From JAICTV01 sp035634055 (GTDB lineage: Bacteria; Planctomycetota; Phycisphaerae; Tepidisphaerales; Tepidisphaeraceae), in contig DASQDR010000044.1 of NCBI GenBank assembly GCA_035634055.1, forward strand, positions 1 to 9,304: a stretch of DNA of 9,304 nt, in the 5' to 3' direction. Position 1 is the stretch's first letter, and each line of letters starts with the position of its first letter. Shown piece by piece: positions 1-5,203 of this stretch. The translations under genes were made by a program, and so were the position numbers. The notes beneath the pieces were generated by a model, which was not told the origin of the DNA, ran no database searches, and saw only the letters and a list, made by a program, of their open reading frames with translations.

Positions 1-2337
1 CCGGGCGGGCGCTCCGTCCATCAGCACGACCTGTCGCGCCCGCCCGCGCTGCGCGAGACGATCACGTTGGCGAACCGCCCCGGCCTGCCGGAGCGCGAGC
101 GGCGCCCGGTGACGCCGGCGCCGCAGTTGGTCAAGCCCAAGCCCGCCATCATCATGGGCCCGACCAACGTGCGCGAGGAGAAGCCGGACCACGTGCCGCT
201 GCCGCGCCCGCGGCGCCCGATCGGGACCGGCCCCGGCGGCCCCGCGCCGGCGGGACCCGCCGCCTTCGGCACCGCCCGTCCGACCACCGGTCGCGGCGTC
301 AAGGTCGCCGAGGACAACGAGGAGGCCGAGAAGAAGAAGGCCGCCGCCCGCGGCTCGCTCTCCAACCGCCGCCGCGGCGTCGACGGGCGGCGCGGCGAGG
401 CGATGGAGAAGCTCAAGGAGTTCACCGAGGCGGACCTCATCGCCCGCCGCGATGCCCTCAACGCCGCCAGCGCCACCCGCGCCGCCTTCGACTCGCACCT
501 GAAGAAGACGCAGGCGCGCGGCACCCACGCCATCGCCAAGAGCGTCACGCAGAAGGGCGAGCCGATCGAGATCGAGGAGCCGATCACGGTCAAGACGCTG
601 TCGGCGGCGCTGGGGATCAAGAGCAACGACATCATGAAGCGCCTGATGCAGCAGGGCGTCTTCGCCAGCGTCAACCAGACGCTGGACGCCGACACCGCCG
701 GCACCATCGCGCTGTCGTACGGCGTGGAGCTCCAGATCGCCCAGCAGGCGACGCTGGAAGAGCTGATGATGCAGGAGTTGGCCGAGCAGCCGGTCGATGA
801 GTCCAAGCGCGTGCGGCGCCCGGCGGTGGTGACCATCCTCGGGCACGTCGACCACGGCAAGACCTCGCTGCTGGACAAGATCCGAACCGCCAACGTGGCG
901 GCGGGCGAGGCGGGCGGCATCACGCAGCACACCGCCGCGTGGGTCGTCGAGATCACCGGCGGCGACGGCACGACCAAGAAGGTCACGTTCATCGACACCC
1001 CGGGGCACCAGGCCTTCACTCGCATGCGCGCCCGCGGCGCGGACATGACCGACGTGGTCGTGCTGGTGGTCTCCGCCGCCGAGGGCGTCCAGCCCCAGAC
1101 GGTCGAGTCGATCAACCACGCCCGCGCCGCCGGCAAGCCGATCGTGGTCGCCCTGAACAAGATCGACCGCCCGGACGCCAATCCGGACATGGTCCTCGGG
1201 CAGCTCGCGCAGAACGAGCTGAACCCGGTGGAGTGGGGCGGCGACACCGAGGTGGTCCGCACCAGCGCGATCACCGGGCAGGGAATCAAGGAACTGATCG
1301 AGATCCTCGACTACCAGGCGGAGCTGCTCGACCTCAAGGCCGACCCGGGCGACGCCGCCCGCGGCACCGTCATCGAGAGCCGCGTCGATCCGGGCCTGGG
1401 CTCGGTCGCCACGGTCCTGGTGCAGGACGGCACGCTCAAGCTGGGCGACGTCGGCCTGTCCGGCCCCGGCTACGGCCGCATCCGCAGTCTGCTCAACGAC
1501 CGCGGAGAAATGATTGCCTCCGCCGGCCCGAGCACGCCGGTCATCGTCTCCGGGCTGTCGGTCCTGCCCAACGCCGGCGACCGGTTCTTCGTCCTGGACG
1601 ACGCCGAGCGCGCCCGCGCCATCGCCGAGGAGCGCCAGACGCTGGGGCGGCAGAACCAGCTCGCGCAGCAGAGCAAGGTCACGCTCGACAACCTGTTTGC
1701 CACCATGAAGGCCGGCGACATCAAGACGATCAACCTGATCGTCAAGGGCGATGTCCAGGGATCGGTCGAGACCCTGACGCGAACGGTCACCGACCAGAAC
1801 ACCGAAGAGGTGCGCGTGCGGGTGATCCACTCGGCGGTCGGCCCGATCAACGAGTCGGACGTCGAGCTGGCCGACGCCTCCAACGCGGTCATCATCGGGT
1901 TCAACGTGGTCCCGGACGAGTCGGCGCGCTCGATGGCCGAGCAGCGGCGCGTCGAGGTGCGGACCTACCGCGTGATCTACGAGATCTTCGACGACCTGAA
2001 GAAGGCGCTGAGCGGCATGCTGGAGCCGGAGGTTCGCGAGAAGCTCCACGGGCACGTCGAGGTGCGGCAGGTGTTCAAGGTGTCGAGGCTGGGCAACATC
2101 GCCGGCTGCTTCGTCACCGATGGGCACATCCAGCGCGGCAGCAAGATCCGCCTGATCCGCGACGGCAAGATCATTACCGAGGATCTCGCCATCGAGACGC
2201 TCCGCCGGCTGAAGGACGACGTCAAGGAGGTCAAGGCCGGCCTGGAGTGCGGCATCAAGCTCCAGGGGTACGACGACGTGAAGATCGGCGACCGCCTCGA
2301 GGCGTACGTGAGGGAAACGTTCCAGCGCACGCTCTAG
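1..2337 (+). CDS. infB: Translation initiation factor IF-2 (5' partial)
   Basis: IF-2 is the GTPase that brings fMet-tRNA to the 30S subunit and promotes 50S joining. The frame is open from base 1, so the true start lies upstream; the TTG at 67 is only an internal candidate. 778 codons are visible. Residues 1-190 are the usual Pro/Arg/Gly-rich then charged N-terminal extension. Residues about 195-248 are an IF2_N-type helical domain (TLSAALGIKSNDIMKRLMQQ). The G domain follows with G1 GHVDHGKT (281-288), switch I GGITQHT (305-311), G3 DTPGHQAF (332-339), G4 NKID (386-389) and G5 TSAITGQG. Domain II starts near 450, domain III near 570 (NLIVKGDVQGSVETL), and the C2 fMet-tRNA-binding domain near 675-775 ends with the typical ECGIKL...GDRLEAY pattern. 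It stops with TAG at 2335. It is followed by DUF503 and rbfA, the classic infB neighbourhood. Identification is secure. Confidence 0.97.
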   Translation, partial: PGGRSVHQHDLSRPPALRETITLANRPGLPERERRPVTPAPQLVKPKPAIIMGPTNVREEKPDHVPLPRPRRPIGTGPGGPAPAGPAAFGTARPTTGRGVKVAEDNEEAEKKKAAARGSLSNRRRGVDGRRGEAMEKLKEFTEADLIARRDALNAASATRAAFDSHLKKTQARGTHAIAKSVTQKGEPIEIEEPITVKTLSAALGIKSNDIMKRLMQQGVFASVNQTLDADTAGTIALSYGVELQIAQQATLEELMMQELAEQPVDESKRVRRPAVVTILGHVDHGKTSLLDKIRTANVAAGEAGGITQHTAAWVVEITGGDGTTKKVTFIDTPGHQAFTRMRARGADMTDVVVLVVSAAEGVQPQTVESINHARAAGKPIVVALNKIDRPDANPDMVLGQLAQNELNPVEWGGDTEVVRTSAITGQGIKELIEILDYQAELLDLKADPGDAARGTVIESRVDPGLGSVATVLVQDGTLKLGDVGLSGPGYGRIRSLLNDRGEMIASAGPSTPVIVSGLSVLPNAGDRFFVLDDAERARAIAEERQTLGRQNQLAQQSKVTLDNLFATMKAGDIKTINLIVKGDVQGSVETLTRTVTDQNTEEVRVRVIHSAVGPINESDVELADASNAVIIGFNVVPDESARSMAEQRRVEVRTYRVIYEIFDDLKKALSGMLEPEVREKLHGHVEVRQVFKVSRLGNIAGCFVTDGHIQRGSKIRLIRDGKIITEDLAIETLRRLKDDVKEVKAGLECGIKLQGYDDVKIGDRLEAYVRETFQRTL

Positions 2338-2350
2338 GCGACCAGAAATT

Positions 2351-2485
2351 AGAAATGTCGAAGCACGAAATGCTAAACAAATTCGAATGACAGAAGCGGA
2401 AAACGGAGAAATGCACTCGTCAACCGTTTTCCGCTTTTGGGATCTCTGATTTGTTTCGTGCTTCGGGCTTGGGATTTCGTGCTTC
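2351..2485. repeat. AT-rich nested inverted repeat between infB and DUF503 gene
   Basis: This fills most of the 181-nt gap after infB and is clearly richer in A+T than the genes around it. An inner perfect 13-bp stem pairs 2394-2406 (aagcggaaaacgg) with 2424-2436, with a 17-nt loop. An outer perfect 12-bp stem pairs 2359-2370 (cgaagcacgaaa) with 2454-2465, and a second copy of the right arm at 2474-2485 (atttcgtgcttc) can pair with 2360-2371. A further 8-bp pair (2375-2382 with 2449-2456) competes with the outer stem. The motif resembles intergenic repeats whose spurious translations (e.g. NPKPEARN, seen here on the minus strand) recur in Planctomycetes and Verrucomicrobia annotations; that recognition is from memory. 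It is not a clear intrinsic terminator because no long T-run follows, though termination or attenuation is possible. Confidence 0.75.
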
Positions 2486-2518
2486 TCGTACCTGCGGTGT
2501 GGCCGCTGTCAGAAAACG

Positions 2519-2800
2519 ATGATCGTGGGTGTTCTGCAACTGGAGTTGTCGATCGGCGACGCGATGTCCCTGAAGGACAAGCGGCGAGTGGTCAAGAGCC
2601 TGAAGGACCGCATCGCCCACGGGCACAACGTCTCGATCGCGGAGGTCGCCGCCCTGGACGAACATCGACGCGCGATCCTTGGCGTCGCGATGGTGGCTAA
2701 CGACAAGTCGTACGTCGAAGGGGCGCTGAGCAAGCTGGTGGATTTCGTGCGGTCGGTCCCGCAGGTGGACCTGATCGACTATCAGATTGATTTGTTATGA
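2519..2800 (+). CDS. DUF503 family protein (YlxP-like)
   Basis: This 93-residue protein matches the DUF503/YlxP family along its whole length: an opening strand MIVGVLQLELSI, the SLKDKRRVVKSLKDRI motif (residues 17-32), NVSIAEV, the HRRAILGVAMVANDKSYVE stretch, and a final L-rich helix and strand. Family members are small single-domain proteins of about 90-100 residues encoded between infB and rbfA in many bacteria. Their function is not firmly established; the location suggests a role linked to ribosome assembly or translation, which is inference. The ATG at 2519 fits the family's start exactly. No Shine-Dalgarno sequence is visible upstream (tgtcagaaaacg). It ends TGA at 2798-2800, and a hairpin repeat starts 6 nt later. 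Confidence 0.9.
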   Translation: MIVGVLQLELSIGDAMSLKDKRRVVKSLKDRIAHGHNVSIAEVAALDEHRRAILGVAMVANDKSYVEGALSKLVDFVRSVPQVDLIDYQIDLL

Positions 2801-2806
2801 AAGGAA

Positions 2807-2902
2807 GCGACTGAGCGACTGAGCGACGAAGCGACGAAGGGAAAGGCTAGGGCCCGTGCCTGCTAATTCGTTCGTCGCTTCGTCGCTTCGACGCTTCGTC
2901 GC
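2807..2902. repeat. Hairpin repeat built of 'gcgacgaa' octamers between DUF503 gene and rbfA
   Basis: Left arm 2807-2838 consists of tandem octamer variants (gcgactga, gcgactga, gcgacgaa, gcgacgaa). Right arm 2871-2902 is its near reverse complement. The inner 16 bp (2823-2838 with 2871-2886) pair perfectly; the pairing continues outward with a few mismatches and wobbles to 2807/2902. The loop is 32 nt (2839-2870). The hairpin begins 6 nt after the upstream stop codon and ends 10 nt before the rbfA start codon, so it makes up almost the whole gap. No T-run follows, so it is not a typical terminator. Confidence 0.8.
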
Positions 2903-2912
2903 CTGAACCCCC

Positions 2913-3422
2913 TTGTCCCGCAGAACCGAAATGCTCGGAAGCACCATTCAGCGCGAGCTGATGGAGATCATCATGCGCGACCTGAGCGACCCGCGGCTGA
3001 GCGGGTTCCCCAGCATCACGCGCGTGAAGCTCAGCCCGGACCTGTCGATCGCTGACGTCTACGTCACCATCATGGGGACGCCCGGTCACCAGGAGGCGGC
3101 GCTGAACGCGCTGAAGCACTCGGCCGGGATGATGCGGACGAAGCTGACGAAGGTGCTGTCGATCCGGCAGGCGCCGTTCCTGAAGTTCCACATCGACGAG
3201 GGACTGAAGAAGGAACTGTCGGTGCTGGACGCGATCCGAAAGGCCAACGAGGAAGACGAGGCCCGCCGCGCCGCGCAGGCCGCCGCCGCCGCCGCGGCAG
3301 AGGCGGGTGCCGACGGTGAAGCGGCGGCCGAGCCGTCGTCGTCGGCTTTCGAGCCGCATTCGCCGCAGCCGACGACGCGACAGATCCCGCAGGAGCAGCC
3401 ATCCGAGCGACCGACCGAATGA
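2913..3422 (+). CDS. rbfA: Ribosome-binding factor A
   Basis: RbfA binds the 30S subunit near the 5' end of 16S rRNA and helps late maturation of the small subunit. The 169-residue product carries the family signature: SRRTEMLGSTIQREL at the N-terminus, IIMRDLSDPRLSGFPSITRVKLSPDL (20-45), YVTIMG, and the KH-like helix-kink-helix with SAG at 70-72 followed by L..VLSIRQAPFLKFHID. The core ends near residue 113. Residues 114-169 are an Ala-rich (eight consecutive Ala, partly a GCC run) then Pro/Ser/Glu-rich tail, longer than in E. coli RbfA (133 aa). The TTG at 2913 is chosen because the family begins with the RR.xRx motif it includes and an in-frame TGA sits just upstream at 2904; the next start, ATG 2931, would cut this motif. 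No Shine-Dalgarno is visible. Its stop overlaps the next gene by ATGA. Confidence 0.93.
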   Translation: MSRRTEMLGSTIQRELMEIIMRDLSDPRLSGFPSITRVKLSPDLSIADVYVTIMGTPGHQEAALNALKHSAGMMRTKLTKVLSIRQAPFLKFHIDEGLKKELSVLDAIRKANEEDEARRAAQAAAAAAAEAGADGEAAAEPSSSAFEPHSPQPTTRQIPQEQPSERPTE

Positions 3423-4051
3423 AGAACGCCACCAAACACGCCGAAGAGTTGAAGTCCCTGTTCAAGAAGCTGGCGCGCGAGCACAAGCCGGCGGCGGACA
3501 AGCCCACCATCGAGCCGCTGTGGGCGCTGGTCCGCGGGGCGATGAGCTACGAGGTCCTGGACGCGCGGGCGGACGAGGCGATCAAGGTGATCGAGCGCGA
3601 GTTCGTCGACCTCAACGAGCTGCGCGTCGCCACCGAGTTGGAGGTGCAGGACCTGCTGGGCTTCCGCTACCCGCGCATCGAGGAGCGGGTGAAGGTGATC
3701 ACCGCCGCCCTCAACGCGATCTTCGAGAAGGAGCACACGCTGAGCCTGGACCGGCTCAAGACCGTGAGCCGCCGCGACGCCCGCGCGTTCCTGCGCGAGC
3801 TGGCGGAGATGCACCCGTTCGTCGAGGGGTACGTGATGCTCTTCAGCTTCGACGCCCATGCCTTCCCGATCGACGAGCAGATGCTGGAGCACCTCAAGGC
3901 GGAGGAGGTCGTCGAGGAGCAGACGACGCTGGACGAGGCGCAGAAGTTCGTCGAGCACCACCTCAAGGCCGAGGAGATGTACCCCTTCTACGTCGCGCTC
4001 CGCGCCGCCGCCAGCGAAGGGGCCAAGGGAAAGAAGAAGGCGAAGGCTTGA
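3419..4051 (+). CDS. Endonuclease III/HhH-GPD-fold protein, probably without glycosylase activity
   Basis: The 210-residue protein has no cysteine. Its middle resembles the DNA glycosylase/AP lyase fold of endonuclease III: PLWALVRGAMSYEVLDARADEAI (33-55) matches the position of the 'ELLIAVLLSAQATD' helix, then a YPRIEERVKVITAALNAIFEKEH segment matches the 'YNSKAENIIKTCRILLEQH' helix. The hairpin and catalytic stretch at 127-152 aligns without gaps with LPGVGRKTA...AVDTH: the catalytic Asp is kept (D152), but the catalytic Lys position is Phe134 and the hairpin glycines are Glu130 and His132. The C-terminal Fe-S cysteines are absent. I infer a degenerate, probably non-lyase, member of the superfamily. 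It could bind DNA or RNA; the biological role is unknown. Its ATG overlaps the rbfA stop (ATGA), implying translational coupling. The Lys-rich tail ends at TGA 4049. Confidence 0.65.
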   Translation: MKNATKHAEELKSLFKKLAREHKPAADKPTIEPLWALVRGAMSYEVLDARADEAIKVIEREFVDLNELRVATELEVQDLLGFRYPRIEERVKVITAALNAIFEKEHTLSLDRLKTVSRRDARAFLRELAEMHPFVEGYVMLFSFDAHAFPIDEQMLEHLKAEEVVEEQTTLDEAQKFVEHHLKAEEMYPFYVALRAAASEGAKGKKKAKA

Positions 4052-4059
4052 ATGCGGAA

Positions 4060-4175
4060 GTGGCTAGTGGTCAGTGATCAGTGGCTAGTGGTCGGTGATC
4101 AGTGGCTAGTGAACTGAAATTGCGAATGCCCACTGACCACTGACCGCTAGCCACTAGCCACTGACGACCAGCCAC
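4060..4175. repeat. Long hairpin repeat ('gtggctagtggtcagtg' family, copy 1) before hisG
   Basis: Left arm 4060-4105 and right arm 4130-4175 pair without gaps as a 46-bp stem: by my count 38 Watson-Crick pairs plus one G-T wobble, with a 24-nt loop (4106-4129). Each arm is made of short variants of agtggcta, agtggtc and agtgatc in tandem. It starts 8 nt after the upstream stop codon and ends 8 nt before the hisG ATG. Positions 4066-4093 are identical to 8003-8030 in the hairpin before yebC. Spurious translations of this family (WLVVSG, QWSVVS) are, from memory, frequent in planctomycete hypothetical proteins. It has no T-run typical of a terminator. Confidence 0.88.
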
Positions 4176-4183
4176 TCACACCG

Positions 4184-5077
4184 ATGACTGACAAACTCCC
4201 TCCCTCCACGCTCCGGGTCGGGCTGCCTTCGGGCAGCTTGCAGAACGCCACGGTCGAGCTGTTCGCCAAGGCCGGCTACCGCGTGCGCATCGCCGACCGC
4301 AGCGTCTTCCCGCAGTTCGACGACCCGCAGATCTCCTCGGTGCTCTTCCGCGCGCAGGAGATCAGCCGCTACGTCTGCGACGACATCGTGGACTGCGGCC
4401 TGACCGGTCACGACTGGATCGTCGAGAACGGCAACGAGCAGGACGTCGTCGAAGTCTGCGAGCTGACGTACTCCCGCGCCAGCAGCAACGCCGCCCGGTG
4501 GGTGCTGGCCGTGCCGGAGGAATCGGACATCCGCCGCCCGGAGGATTTCGACGGCAAGATCATCGCCACCGAACTGGTCGACACGACCAAGCGCTACTTC
4601 GCCCAGAAGGGCGTGAACGTCACGGTGGAATTCTCCTGGGGCACGACCGAGATCAAGGCCAGGCTCCTCGACGGCATCGTGGACCTGACCGAGACCGGCT
4701 CGTCCATCCGGGCGAACAACCTGCGCGTGATCGACACCATCCTGACCAGCACGACGCGCTTCGTCGCCAATAAGAAGGCGTGGGAGACGCCGTGGAAGCG
4801 GGAGAAGCTCGAGAACATCGCCATGCTCTTGCAGGGGGCGATCGAGGCGCGGGCGAAGGTCGGGCTGAAGATGAACGTGCCCGAGGCGCGGCTGGCCGAG
4901 GTCGTGGGCTTCCTGCCGGCGGAGAAGAGCCCGACCGTCAGCCGGCTGGCTGATTCGCAGTGGGTCGCCGTCGAGGTGATCCTCGAGGAACGGCAGGAGC
5001 GCGAGCTCATCCCCCGCCTGAAACGCGCCGGAGCGACTGGAATCATCACCTACCCGCTGAATAAGGTCATCCCGTAG
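4184..5077 (+). CDS. hisG: ATP phosphoribosyltransferase, long form
   Basis: HisG catalyses the first step of histidine synthesis, joining PRPP and ATP to give phosphoribosyl-ATP, in the cytoplasm. The 297 residues match the long form (E. coli HisG is 299 aa). Visible motifs are LRVGLPSGSLQ near the N-terminus, DCGLTGHDWIVENG (70-83), IATELVDTTKRYFAQKGV (127-144), and the PRPP-binding loop DLTETGSSIRANNLRVID (167-184). Residues from about 220 (KVGLKMNVP...LPAEKSPTVSRLAD...AGATGIITYPLNKVI) form the C-terminal regulatory ACT-like domain that mediates feedback inhibition by histidine, so no HisZ partner is needed. The ATG at 4184 lies 8 nt after the long hairpin repeat, with no Shine-Dalgarno. 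No other his gene is in the window, so it is not part of a compact his operon on this side. Confidence 0.96.
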   Translation: MTDKLPPSTLRVGLPSGSLQNATVELFAKAGYRVRIADRSVFPQFDDPQISSVLFRAQEISRYVCDDIVDCGLTGHDWIVENGNEQDVVEVCELTYSRASSNAARWVLAVPEESDIRRPEDFDGKIIATELVDTTKRYFAQKGVNVTVEFSWGTTEIKARLLDGIVDLTETGSSIRANNLRVIDTILTSTTRFVANKKAWETPWKREKLENIAMLLQGAIEARAKVGLKMNVPEARLAEVVGFLPAEKSPTVSRLADSQWVAVEVILEERQERELIPRLKRAGATGIITYPLNKVIP

Positions 5078-5110
5078 ACTCGTCGGGCGGGCGACGTCCT
5101 GGGCAGCGCG

Positions 5111-5126
5111 TCGCCGCCGGCGGCGA
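5111..5126. repeat. 16-bp GC palindrome in the hisG - TPR gene gap
   Basis: tcgccgccggcggcga is a perfect 16-bp palindrome within the 126-nt gap between hisG and the preferred TPR start. It has no spacer, so as a hairpin it would need to open its centre. In a sequence this GC-rich it may be chance. No T-run follows. The gap differs from its neighbours in holding no long hairpin repeat. Confidence 0.35.
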
Positions 5127-5203
5127 GCGCCCGGCAGCGTGGAACGATGCTGAAGGAGCGTGCGGCGGTTCGATGGGCCGCGCGCGCGAGACACGAGTGC
5201 CTC

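Noticed and set aside
21..1289. 422-codon minus-strand open frame opposite infB
   Set aside because: Shadow of the IF-2 gene caused by strong G/C third-position bias; Ser/Arg-rich with no recognisable motif.
939..2390. 483-codon + frame overlapping infB
   Set aside because: Arg/Gly/Pro-rich out-of-frame reading of infB; the IF-2 motifs are continuous in the other frame, so there is no frameshift.
2394..2440. 13-bp hairpin after infB as a rho-independent terminator
   Set aside because: The stem is AT-containing with a 17-nt loop and is followed by only tttt then gg; it is better explained as part of the nested repeat. Weak termination cannot be excluded.
2420..2665. Minus-strand small frame reading NPKPEARN
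   Set aside because: Its C-terminus is a translation of the intergenic repeat and its N-terminus is antisense to the DUF503 gene.
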